From Chaenocephalus aceratus (taxonomy: Eukaryota > Chordata > Actinopteri > Perciformes > Channichthyidae), in NCBI GenBank assembly GCA_023974075.1, contig CM043787.1, positions 31,281,718-31,345,717 of the forward strand: a DNA stretch of 64,000 nucleotides. The letters are read 5' to 3'. Positions within the stretch are counted from its first letter, which is position 1, and every line of letters starts with the position of its first letter. This document shows, piece after piece, positions 11,801 to 25,900 of the stretch. A program made the translations under genes and the position numbers. Under the pieces are notes generated by a model, which made no database searches, was not told where the DNA came from, and worked only from the letters and a program-made list of their open reading frames with translations.

Positions 11801-14800
11801 AGGTGGGTCTTTGGGATTTCTGAAGATAGTAGATCAGTGTAAGTAAAGACAAAATTATGACTCTATTGTTCGCTTCTATTGATTCTGGAAATGTCAGATC
11901 AAATCTATTTACCCATGTCAGTGATCCAGACGGCCACCCTCTCATAAAAGAAGTTGAGGATCATGATGATGACAAAGTTGATGCAGGAGGCAGTGACAGA
12001 AGTGGCGAGCTGTGGAGTGATGAACCTGCCCACCACCTGGATCTTTCTCATGGGGTCTTTAATGATACTCGCGAAGGCAGCATAAACGGCCAATCTGTAC
12101 GCGATGACCCCGATTATACAAGCCACAATCAGAGAGATCTGTGGGGAGAAGACAACCATGTAAAAGTGTTGACAGTAAGTGACTAGAAAGGGACAATTGT
12201 TATGTTTTATAGTCAATATAAAGACTCTTAATCATCACTCACCCAGAATATAACGGTGGCAGAGGAGAGACAGAAGCGAGCACACTTGCTTGAGATGGGA
12301 AGATACGGCTCCAATTCCTGGAAGATTATTATTCAGAATCAGAATACCTTTATTAGTCCCACAGAGGGTACATTTGCATCGTTACAGCAGGAAAGAGTCA
12401 CAGACAGCTTAATGTTACATATGTTAAAAAAAAAGTACTAAGTTATGATATAATAACAAATATAATTAAAAAAAACTTGAAAAAAAAACTTTTCAAAATA
12501 CAAATCCTGTAACAGTTCTTAGGATTTAGCAGCCAGGTATATATTACACAGTTATTAATGGAATTGTGTTAGAAATAAGTAGCATGGAATCAGTTGTACA
12601 TAGTATGTTTCATGTTTTCTTCCAAGCACCTGAGTGATCTTATTGAGTCTCTTGTTGGTGCATCTGATCTCAAACTCGGGTCGGATTTGAAGCTGTTGCT
12701 GCTCCTCTTCAAAGTCCACCAAGTCCCACTCGTACTCCAGACGGGCTTGACGCCGTTTCCAGAACTCCAAAAACAGAGTGACTGCCAAATAGATTTGAAA
12801 GAAGGAAACAAAAGGTAAGATCTCAGTTTGTCACCTCTCACAAATATATGTTGCAGTTTAATGAGAAGTCTGATACTCTGCAAGTGTTTCCATACATTTT
12901 TGTAAACATATCCATTATCAAATCAATCAAATCAAGTTTTATTTATATAGCACATTTATAAACGATTTGTAACGGCCAAAGTGCTGTATATATAATAAAA
13001 ATAGCCTACAGTAGAGACACTTTACAGCTAATACAACAGCACAGATTGTTAAGAATATCAGTATGAGAAAAAAACGACACCCTCTGTCCTTAGACCCTCA
13101 CATCGTACAAGGAAAAACTTCCAGAGAAAACCCACAGTTTAAGAGGGAACATGGGAGAAACCTCAGGATCTGCATCATGTTGCACTGACTAAAAACAGAG
13201 ATGGGCTGTATTGAGTTTTAGGAGAGTTTATGTTTACGTTTCAACTGTGAAAACACTTCTTGGCTAACTGCTCCTCATGAGGCCAGTTTTCCATTTGGCC
13301 TTCAGTGTGCTGGGCAAGCTTTCCAACAGCTTAGTACATAACAAGATAATTGTGCTGGCATCTTGTTCTGGGCTCAAGCAGTATGGATAGAGGTGGAGGC
13401 TTCAGAGTGAACAGGCTTGGACAGAAGGGGAACAAATGGGATCTCCTCACAGGTTAAACGCAGTGAAACACTTACCCCAAATCCCCATAAATATGGCAAA
13501 GAATACCGTTCCCTCATTATCAAACAGATGGGATTGCTGAAAGAGGTAATATGGAAACATTAGTATCTCAGTGACATGCTTGGCATAAACAGGGTGACAT
13601 ACTGCTGACCCAGCAGGACATCATCTACTGCAGATATCTGAGTACATTTAAAAGACCAATGTATTAAAATAATGTTTGCAATATACACTTCAAGGTTAAT
13701 CACTGTTTTAAAATTGGTGTTCTTTAACATATAAAGTGTAACATTTTACCCAGGATGAGAGACATGTAGAGTTGAGCTTCCAGAAAGGGCACTTTTTATC
13801 ACAAAGTGGACACATCACGATACTGCCTCCAATGTAGGGGTCACATATTTCTTTGCTACAAGGAGAGAAAGAATAGATCTTTTGTGAAAATAATATAAAT
13901 CAGTATATCAATGTAGCATCCAGTATTGATCAGGCCACCATTTCATTGGAATATCAAAATGTGTAAGTATAAAAGTGAATATGATATGGCCAAAAGTATG
14001 TTGATACCTTATTTGAATACTTATGTGTACCTTTGGTTTGAGGCTTGACACTAGATGTGATTAAATCTTACATCTTAAACTTTGTGTCCAGACTTCTGGT
14101 AAGGCCATTTCCTCTTTCAGAATAATACCCTGTGCACACACGGTGAGGTACGTCAAGATTTAAAGATCCTAAGTTTGGTTTAAAAGAACTTGACTGGCCT
14201 GCATTGAGCCCTCAGCCCAGACTTCAACCTGCCATCAATTTCGGGATGAACTATTCAGGCCTTGTTTAACATCAATAAACCTCACTTGTGCTCTTGTGGA
14301 GGAATGGGAGCAAATCCTAGCAGCCAGTTTCCATACCCTGTGTAAAGTGTTCCCAGAAAGGTGGAGGCAGTAATAGCAGCAGAGTGATTGAATGGTTTTG
14401 TAATGATGATGTAATGATTTAGCAAATAAGTGAGTTGAGTCAATATTGAGTTGGTCATATATTTTTGGTCATATTGTTATCATCTCACCTTGACCTGTTG
14501 TCTTCATAACTGAGCACTCCATAGGTGAAACATATGACGCCCATGACAGCTGCAAAGAACAGCATCTCTGTGTAGAAGCCCAGCCAGGCGAAGTAGATCC
14601 CAATCTTCTCCCCATAGTACTTCCTAAAACCAAAACCACACACTTAACTCTGCAGATAACTTTAAACACGCTTCAGTAAAATAAAGGTTCAATCTTGTTT
14701 AAAAACCAAAGATGGCAGCAATCAGGTGTTGCTTGTTTACCTGATGAGGTTGAGAGGCTGCTCCTTGTAAAAGCAGAGGAACCGGGCCCAGTGTTTATAC

Positions 14801-17800
14801 AAGTTGTAACGCTCACTCTCGCATTCAGCGTTTCTTGCCCTTTTCCAGTATGGACACTGAAAAGAAAATAAACAATGCAATATGGGCTCTTGAGCAAAAG
14901 TTATTAGAAAATGTAAGAACGAGATCCCTGAAAGAACTTGAATATTCTCTTCGAAAAGAAAAAGAAAAAAACCGTTGTATTCTATAACGTTATAAATAAG
15001 AAACAATAAACATGATGAAAAAATAATTGTGTCCTGTTCAAACTATGCTGATTAATATATATCTGCCCTGGAACGAGAACATTCACAAACAAGTTATACA
15101 AATGTACTTCAAATAGAAGTCCTGTATTGAATAATTAAATAGAAGTCACAACACTACCAATTGAATGTGTGTTTAATTATAATGTGTTAACATAGTTGTT
15201 TCCGGTCCAGGAAGTATAACTTATAAGTAGGCTACTTAAATATGATTGTGGGTTACTTATACATTATATAAAAAATAATGCATGTGGAATCTTACATTAA
15301 AGTAGATGGACACAAGGGTCTCCCTTTACAAATCTCACAGAATAGAGATGCTAACATAAATGTACATTGATATGTGTAAACTCTGCATGTGTATGATTTT
15401 TCTTCGAGTGTCTTACATCATGAAGAGGAAAGGCTGCCGTATACGTCCCATTGCTGAGTAGTCGTTTGATTCCCGTCTTGTCTCTTTCTTTCCGACCCTC
15501 TTTGTAGTACGGGCAACGAGCCAGGATGTAGAACACCTTTCAACAAGGACAGGATTCAACAAATGATATACATTTGCTAAATAAACAGTCAAAGCTAAAA
15601 ACAGGCAAAACATCTCTTCACAGCCTCCTAGGGTCAGCCTGTCCAGAATAAGTGTGAGAGGTATACTGTTAAAGCGTTTTCATATTTATAAATTAAACAC
15701 TCACGATTCTGTTTCTTGTGGAAGGCGGGAAGAAGGTATCCTTGTCATTGATAAGGAAGAAGTCGGTCTTGTTCTTGTCGAAGGGGTAGGTAAAGTAGTC
15801 CGGTTGTGGGCGCATGATGTGATCTGGCAGACGGAAAGGATGCGAGAGCCACTCCAGCGGGACATCATGAGCATGGGGGATATCACTCAATTTGAAGGGA
15901 ACTTTAATCTTTAAGATATCAGCGTAGTGCGCCAGTACTTCCCATGGAGCATGGATCTTCAAGAAATATGTCTTTTGGTCCTTGGAGTCCTGATAGAAGG
16001 ACAGATGGAGGAGAGGACCAATACTTAATTTGTCAGTACTTGGTTGTATTATGTGTCTAATACTGAGCCATCTCTTTAAGACTCTTTCTGTATAACATGG
16101 TGTGCCTCTGCAAGCTATCTACTAGGTGGTGCTGTTACTCTGTGGTTGAATTTCTTACTGATTTGTCTTCAGTCTCCAGCTCCAGACCTTGTTTCTCAAG
16201 GTTGGCCTCAAACTCCCTCCTCCTCTCCTGTGGATGAACACACAGCGTTAGAGCCACACAGACAAAGTCCCACAGTCTATGATTGTTGTGACATCTACCC
16301 ATCCATACAAGAGCAAATTAACAGAGTCTGATGTGCTTCTGCTTTCTCTTTGTCTGGTAACTGATTGGTCAAAAGGGGGGCCTGCCTGTCACAAAAGAAA
16401 CTTCCAAATTAGTTTAGGGGACAGTAAACGCCTCTATCAGTGGAAACAGGGGGAGCACACCAATATAACTGACCAAGCTTAACCCTGACCAGTTTTCCAA
16501 AAGTCTGGTACTGTGGTAAACATGTGACCCTGGCAAAAATGTTGACTGGCCACATGATCACACAGTGAAAATAATATAAGTACAACAGGTTTCCTGCATT
16601 GCAGTGCTTTTAAATCACACAAAAAACATATATATATACATATTTGAACCACATTTAACCAAAAAGTATGGCAAACATTAAACTGCATTAACAGGCTAAC
16701 ATTGTAATTTAAATAAATACATAACGTCCCCGGACCATTATTAAAAGCAAAGCTAATGGCTACTTTAAAGTGAGGTTAAAAATGTTTCTGAAAGTGTTTT
16801 TCAGAAGCTGCATTTTAGATCTTTGAACTTTGCCTCAGTTTTAAACCAGTGAAACCCAGAGCTGTCTTTTCAGAGATACAATATAAACTTAACCTATGAG
16901 CACAGTGTGATCTTCAGTGTGTGTGAATGTGTGAGTGTGAGCCTGAGAAAGGAGGAGCTGCTCTTAGTGAAATCTCTCTGGATAAAAGAAGGTTGAAAAT
17001 GTGACACTTTGATTGAGGAGCAACAAGAGAAAACGTTGCCTCCATCAGTCATTCAAGACTTTTACTAATGAAGTCTCTGTGTCTATGGAAGCCATTGTGG
17101 AAACCGGACAACCATTAATTCAGTGATTATAAATAACATAATAAAGCAACATAATTAGCAAAAAATAATTAGTATTGAGTAGCTAACTGAATTACGTTTT
17201 TTTGGTCCTGATTTCCTTCCTTCAATATTCTGTATCTCTCATTATATGGTGAAATACTGTAGGATACTTTAAATATTGACCTGGAAATACTAAAGTTTTT
17301 GCTCACAAGGTACTTTACTCATACACTGGCAGCCACAAAGCCACAGACATCTGTCTTTGGAATCTCACTTCCTTTTTTTTTCAGCATCATGTGTTCCCGT
17401 TCTGGATATATACTGTGTAAGATCGACAATATCACATTTATTCACTCACTGTAAAAATGCTGATAAGTCGTAGTCTGTTCCACTTACCTGTTTCTTTTCT
17501 CCATCTTTATCATCCACATAAGACAACACATAGTCTATTCTCCGAACCCCATCCCTGAAGAACACAGTGTCCTTGTTTGGTTGCAACTTTTCTGTCTAAA
17601 AAAACAGACACATAATCATATGTTAGGGAAGCGAAAGCAAACAGACAATCATAATAATGCAATACTTGAGGTGCTGACAAAGCAAGAAATGAAACTGTTG
17701 TAATCTCAATGACAGACATAAAGAGCTCAGACTTTAACACTAAGCGATGTATATTATTATATAGAGAGGGCAAGGCATATTGTGCCCAAAATCATGTCAT

Positions 17801-19854
17801 ATTAACATGTTATTTAAGTTATATTAGGCTAGTGACTCCAGTGCATGGGATGGTATTGAAAAGTATTTCAAGAGACTGTTGTTTTCTTTGGGAGAAAAGT
17901 TTAGAGGGAGGCCACAATGGCTGCAGAGGAACCACATAAAACAGACATTTATGGACCTGGTACAATCACAGCCTGACATTATACAAAAATAGTTTATTCG
18001 GGAGGAGGAATGTACTGGTAATGTTCAAAATCAAATATTGTGTTTTACTACTTAAAAAACAGCACTCTTCCTGGAAATGAGCAAATTACAAGCTTGTTTA
18101 TCTGGCCCTCACATCCACACTGACCCCGTAGCGGGGGCGTGAACGCTGCCCCTTATAGTTTATTCAATCATGTTGTGACCTAATGAGAACATTAAAGAAA
18201 TACGCGTTTGATTGATTATCACTGAATTATAGTCTCATACATCACAGAAACACAATATAATCAGTGTTATTAATTAAGATGGATAAAGTATCTGCTTGTT
18301 GGGTTGAGTGTATCGCTGAGGGCCCACCAGACTGACAACAGGCTGCTGTTTGAGCAGTGAAGTTTATTCCTGTCCCGCTGTTTGAGACATGAGAGCAGCT
18401 TTTGTGAGAGACAGAGGTCTTGTGACTCAGCGATGAGAGCAGAGTCGACAAAGGGTCAGTCATAAACATAAACACTGGGATAAGCAATATTGTGCCTACA
18501 AAGAAAGTAACACAAGCTTTGAAAATATAACAAAACTTTTAAAACTGCTGCCTGTAATCTTATACAAGACTGTTTATCAGATTGTAGCAGAAAAATAAGA
18601 ATTCAAGAATGTAATAATCCGAGGAACAATTTGGGGAATTCTATATTCACTTTCTTGCAGAGAGTTGTAGACTGCTATTTAGGTGATACATTAAATATAA
18701 AGCTACAACAAGCAAGTCGTTTTCTTCAGCACAAAGACAGGAAACAGGTTGAGAAACAATCAGTCATTGTACTGATTATACAAACAATATTTAATATGTT
18801 TGCAATGTGTTTCCCTTAATATCAAACGTCTTCCTTAGCGATTTGCAAGCGTATTGACACACCAACAAACACACAGGAACTTACCTCTGCATGCCCAGGC
18901 AGTGTCGCTCTTTCAGGTACTGAACTCACACTATTGCCACCATTTTCATCTGCAAAAGAAAAAAGAAATTGTACTATATTTGTTATATATTGACTGAATT
19001 TAAAAACACAAACAATGCATTATGCACAGGAAAAATAGAAAATAAGACAATCGAGTGAAGTAATAATACAAACACCTAGCATAATTATTGTTTATATGTT
19101 TGAGTGAATCATTATGTAGCATGTTTGAACAGCAAAACAATTATAATGAAACCATGATTGTTCCTTAAGATCGGACAGTTCAGTTTAGAATGGTCTAACA
19201 AAATAAATATACACGTTTTATATTCAATAAGCTTGAATTGTCTGTCTGCATTATCCTTCTATATATCTCTATATCAATGTTATTATATATAAGCACAGTC
19301 AGTGGATGGCTAAGTGATCAGTAGCATCCAAACTCAAACAGTCAATCAATCAATGTATACATATTCACAAAGTTGCAGATGTATTGAAGATGCAAGTAGA
19401 ACAGCATTTAATCATCTGTTTCACCTTCCGGTTTACATGCATCCACACCCATGTAAGGGGGGCAAAAACAGCTCAATACATAATGTAAAACATGTAATTG
19501 TTTGCTAGTTTAAATATGTTAGTAATACATGTTTTCCCTAGCCTACCAAGTAGACAGAACTGTATTTGTCTTCTCTCCCACCTACATCCCAGACATTTGG
19601 TTAAGCTAGGTTAATCTCTGTTTATATCCATGCAGGATATGTGGTGTACAGGATAACAATAGGAAGATTCAGTCAAAACCAAACTATCCCTTTAAGAGTA
19701 ATGAGCCGGCCAGTAATTGTGATGGCCATGCATGCTTCTAAGACTACTCAATCTAAGAGCGGCCAATATAAATCAGCAGACTCTTGCCATATTGGCAAGC
19801 ATTTATATGAGCCGAGAGAGGGATGATGGCCACAAAGGCAACCGCACAAACAAA

Positions 19855-19941
<87 letters not shown>

Positions 19942-22900
19942 CCTCATCTGTAATACAACAACACAAAGCATTCCTGCAGTTCCCCTTTCTGCCTCCTCTC
20001 TGGCAGAGGGAATGTGCTCATGTAGCATTGCACTGCTCTGTTCCCCTATTATTCCTGGATGGTGAGAATGCAGCACTTCCTGTGGGGGAGCCTGGACCGT
20101 GCATGATACAGCAGTGAGGGGGAGGGGCCCGGGCTTAGAGCTGCTGCCGTACCAGAAGTCTTTCCTCTCTTCTAATGAAACACAGTGAGCACACAAAGGA
20201 CTCAAAGATCTCTAGCTTCTTTCAGCTGCAACCCAGACACCCTCTCAGAGGGACTGTGGTGTCTCCATGTGGACGCTCAATGACAGGGCTGCAGACTCAC
20301 TCTGAAGGAATGAAAATATGCCAGCATTTAGATTATAGGAATCCCTGAAGTGGAGAGAGGCCAAAGAGCCAGGGTGATTTTTCCAGTGAGTTTGTGGGAA
20401 GCATCGTTGAATTTGCAGCTGAATGTTTTTTTTCCCCTTTCCTTTTTTAGTCTCAGTTTTTTGGTCTCACTCCAACTGTGCACAGCCAGTTATCAGAGCC
20501 TGGCTTGAGCAAACAAAAGCAAGGGCAGGCAGTGTGTTATATCTAATTCCACGGAGAGACAAATAAATGGAGAGAGGGGTCTTTACAGAGCAGCCTGCCT
20601 TTTGTAGAATTGAGCAGCAACGGAAAATAGTGACTAGCACGAAAGAGGAAAAAAAAAACTTCAAATAAACTTCTGTATATTTATATTTAAGTTATTAACT
20701 CATGCAAAATTACCTGAGCAACAATGGCTTTTAAAGATGAACATTAACCAAGTTAAAACTCAACTAAAAGTAAAGCTCATGCACTTTCAAAACACACTTT
20801 CCAACCAAGCTACAAGATTAGCCTTCAGCTGCTGAATATTTACAGTGGTGGAGATAGAATGGCAACTGACTGGACAAAGTTTACCAGTAACCTCTAATGG
20901 GCTCTAAATCAAAAAAGGCACTTTAAACCACCACTTAAGAGGGAACTAAAGTGCACAAACGGTCAGCTGCTGCAGACTAATGTCAAAGCCCCAAATCTAT
21001 GAGGAGCATAAGTGACATCATATATACCTCTTTCCCTTAGCCTTCTTTGAAATATAGAAACATATTACATATTTTCATAAACTCTTGTGAATGCAACTAA
21101 CAGGGATTATTTTCACTTCTGTAAAAAAAAGACTCACAAGAGCCATTTAGAAATGAATCATCAAAGTTGAAGCAACAGAGGCAGAGATACGTTGACTTCT
21201 ATAGGTCAAGCTCCACTCTCAGGCCTTGACAAAATTACTGGCCTACAGTATCACACAGTAGGAGGTCACTGGTGCCAATATGTAAATTCCATAAGGTATG
21301 TGCTGATCGTGCAGAGAGGAGAACAGCAGAGGCTTTTGACTTAAGTATCCACTAATTTCTAGCCGAGTAATGCCCCTACCTAATCCACTACAGCCTGATT
21401 TCCATTCTTGACGGTGGTAATGCCTCAGAACAGACCGCCTCTCGCCTGACTGCCTCTTATTTGATGCATAGCCCTCTCACAGATGCACATTTACTGCTAC
21501 AGTTTTACTTTACATGGCAGCATGTGTATCTGGCAGGAGAGCGGCCCCTTCAGTGAGTCATCAAAAGAAATGTTATGAAAGGGAACCTGCTTCTCTCAAT
21601 CTGAACTGACATCCTGGGTCTAGTATTTGTCTGGGGATGTGAGATGATACCTCAGCCACCCACACATCCACTTACCAACACACACACACACACAACAATA
21701 CATCATTTATATTTTTCAAAATCAAGTCCTCTCATAGACTTGCCATCTTATTGTGACACTTCAAAGGTAAACACACATGTTTACCAGCAGTGGTGGGAGG
21801 TAACTAAGTAGTTCACTAACTGCGTACATTTATTGAGGTAATGTACCTAACTTTAGAATTTGTTTCTAGTTTATACTATTTATTACATATGTATCTATAT
21901 CTATAAAAATAAAACATATACGATATAGATAGGATAATGGTATGTGTAACCTTATATTGTGTTATTGACATATAATGTGATATATACTTTTAGTAACAGA
22001 CCAGACAGGAATACCTTAAACACCAAGTTATCACATTGAAGAAACATCTTGAGAAAATCCAATATTGACATAAAGCTGTCACGCTCATTGATTTGCAACC
22101 TTGCCCACAATTGCATAATGGAACCTGAGATATTAAAGAAAAAGCTCAGTCCATTTTTCTGATGGTTGACAAATGAAAACCACACAGTATACATTGTCAA
22201 AGTGGCGAGCATCAATTGACCTGAATTATGTGTGCACATGCCTCATACACAGCATATATGAATGCATGCATTAGTGCAGATCTGACACTCCGGCGATAAA
22301 CACAAGACACAGCACACTTAGCTTCCAGGAGAAAGGCTCTGCAGATACAATGAGAATCTGAGATGGAGGGTAGACGGACACACATATATCTGGGTCTGAT
22401 AGTAGACTTACTGGAAGCAGAATTAAGAGAAAATAAACAGAAACATGGTACATTATTGAAGAGAGTCCGGCATGATAAGAAAGCAAGTGGATGAAGTGAA
22501 AAATGACAGACAGGCGTCACATAAAGCCTCTGATCTGCCCGTACCTGAGTGCAGGTTTATCGTGAATGCAGTCAACACTGCAGGACCATCTTTAAAAGGA
22601 CAGACAGACACAGGTTAGTGTTAAACTGTGGGTCAGGGGAGGTGAATAAAGCATGATTACAAACTGCTGAGACAGTCTGAAAGATTGCAGAATCCATAAA
22701 TGAGTCTCACAATAACAAACAATACACAGGGCCTACTTACTGTGCAAATTGCAAGAAAGTAATCAACATAAATCTCAGCAATACATTATATCTTGTGGTG
22801 ATCAGACCAGGGCTTTCGTCTGTAGCTCAGCATCTAACCAAGCATTGATGATGCCCTGGGTGAATCTGGTTAAATAACAAAGCAGGTAGTTTTACTATGA

Positions 22901-25900
22901 CTCAAGCAAGCTGGGTACTGTAGGTGTTTACTGTCTGAAAAAAGCAGCATTAACAGCTCTTGTGCTTCTCCCCCACGAGACTGGCACTCAGCTAGACTGC
23001 CCTGCCTACTCCTCTCAATCAGAAACAGCTCAGATCCTTGAAACAACAAAGGCTTACCAACAACAGCTCTGTATCAATACACTTTTTGGAAGGGAAGTGA
23101 TTCAAACATGTCACAGAGCGCGATACATCTTCCCTCTATGCACGAGGTGTATTAGTGCAGGGTGGGTTGTGAGCTGGTTTGTCTAAAATATTGATGTGAT
23201 ACAGGTTAGTACTCTGGTCTAAATAAAATGGGTGGAAAGTCCTTCCCCACACAGCCAGATGAGTGCCTGTAATGATTGTGGGAGGGAGATTAGGCAAATA
23301 TAGCTGGGACTCACATAGGAAATGGTAAAGCAATATTCTGACATAACTTTTCATAGCAAAACACAAAGTGAGTGAACTGTGTAGCAGGCGTACCATGCTA
23401 CAGTGAAACCACAATATCCTGAGCTCAAACCGGGTCTCAGCCATCCTCTCTATCTCTCTCCCCACATTTCCTGTCATCAGCTAAGTAGTTACAAAAAAGG
23501 AAAATATATAAACTACTCCCGACAACAATACGAATTTTGATATTGGAGCCCTAGAAAACACAAGGGAATTCAAATAATGTTCACCTCAAGGTCAGCTAGC
23601 TGTTCAAGGGCTTTCAATCATATCACATTATCATCATCAGCCCAGTTTATTTTCGTCCATGTTGCCTTGAAAGAATCTTGACATCATGATGATGAGGATA
23701 ATATCATGTGGTTGATAGCACCAAAACAATTACTTAATGGATCTGCGGTGAAATTAGACTTGTGATGGAAACTTCTGAAGCAATGGAGACAGGACTCAGA
23801 GAGCAGGAACTTTGATGGCAAACACTGATGGTTTATTTGGAGCTTCGGTCAGAGAATTCACAAGACATGTCGTGCGTCACGAGTTGGCACAACGGATGCC
23901 AAACTAATTCTGAAGATCTCTACCCCAGACCCATGTATTTAGTTGGTTCTGAGAGAATAATCAACATTGTGCATAACAAGATAAAACAGGCAAAGCACAA
24001 TGACACCTATCAGCCGACGCCAACAGGCAGGAATAGGGAGACAAAACACTGAGAGCACAGCACCCAAGACTACAGGTGCCTGAGCTCAGTGAGGTCAGTA
24101 CAAACTGATAAACTGGGTCGAAGTTATGGGCCTAGGAAAATATTTCCCCAACAAGACTGACAAACATTTCACTGTAATACAATACCAAACAATAGCAAGT
24201 AATGTGCACATACTACGTATGGATCTTGAAGAGTAGGGAGAGAAAACCAATTGATGAAGAAACATATCTTTTAGTAAGTAATGTGTTTGAAGAGTGGGTT
24301 GTGTTTTGGTTTCACAACACCATCAGGCTTGTATCATAATGTGAAATAAACATTTTTCCTTTCTTATCTTCAGGATGTTGTAGTCCAAAAGGGGGAGGGG
24401 GGTTCCTGACCATCCCCAGAAAGTTCAAAAACACAATAGACATTGTGTGCAGGATAGAGGAGAAAATGTAATATAGCTTGATAAGACAAAATATCGAATA
24501 AAATACCATGTTTGATATCTTTGAAAGTCTGTTGAGAAAGGCATGTTTGAGGATAAGCGTTGCCATGGAGTACTGGTCATTGCAGATTAGGACAGAGATA
24601 GTTGCTCAATGGTTGCATGATATGCTGCCTCTGGCCTGGTTGTTTGGTTGATGATTTATGTTGGTTGGCAAGAAGCATGCCTAATTCTGTAATATCAGTT
24701 GTTTTATATCCAGATTAGGGAACGCTTTATTAAGAGATACAGTATTACTATCTGACAAATATAGTTCCCTGTGGCACAGCTGTTTCACAAACAGCTTACA
24801 TGAAACATGGCAAGTGCAGAGAGTGTTTGTTTTCCCTTAAATGTTTAATGTCCGTACCCGAGGGCCAGGCAAACAGACCAAGGCAGAGGGGATGCTCATG
24901 GAAACCATGTTATACACTTAGACAATATTTTTATATAATCTGAAAAAAAAAGGTTGAAAAAGATCATTATGATCCCAAATAATGCTATAAATACTGCCCT
25001 AGTAAATTGCCTAGCCCTAGCTTTCTTGTAGTTTGTTGGGAGGAAAAAGCCTTGTTGTCCCCTTGTCTTATTCAGTATCATGCCTCGATTAAAGGGGCTA
25101 ATGCAATTACAATGCCTGTTTCCATAGCAACCCTTTGGCTCTGTTTCACCTCTGACTGGAAGATAAATTCATTAGCCATGGCTGCAGAGAGCAGAGCGAG
25201 ATCACCTTAAATGGATATAAAGCCCTTAAAGTATGAGTAACTATCGATAAGAATGAATGGTATACTGTCCATGATGAATGCCAAAAGAAATGTAACCTGC
25301 TACAGATAAGCTTTGAGTCAAATTAAAAAGATAAACTTTATGAGGATGACACCAAGTACCTGCAGTATAATAGTTTACTGTGTAGCAGTGCATCTGGTGT
25401 TCATCCTGCCGTTATCATGGCTGTCTATATTTCAGTGTTTGGGCAGCGGTGATGGATACACTGATGGTGATACACTCCAAACACACACACAGTGAATATA
25501 TGGAGGTGAGGACGGACCCTTTCCTGTCTTTTCTCTCTGTTTCACTGTGGCTGAAGGTCTGCCCTGATAAGAGCCAGAACAAAGCCTCTGCAGAACAAGA
25601 GCAGTCTATTAACACTCAGCTCATCCATGATAAACAGGCACGCGTCTTAATGAACAACTCACTGATAACCATTTAAAGAGTGTGGGATTTACATATGGAA
25701 AATATCAGGTTGGGATGTCATTAAGTTCACTCAACACTGATTCAATGTGAACACTTTGGAATAGTTCAGCTTTATTTTTCTTTCACTTTAATGATCTTGC
25801 AGTGATGCAGTGCGGATAGCAAGACATATGCAGGGTTATGATACCAGTGGGCTAGACATTATCTTTTTTTTAACATAATGTACAGATTGTAATTACAGTT

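Noticed and set aside
19732..20205. Open frames of alternating Thr-His and Cys-Val
   Set aside because: They are translations of the CA/GT microsatellite, not proteins.
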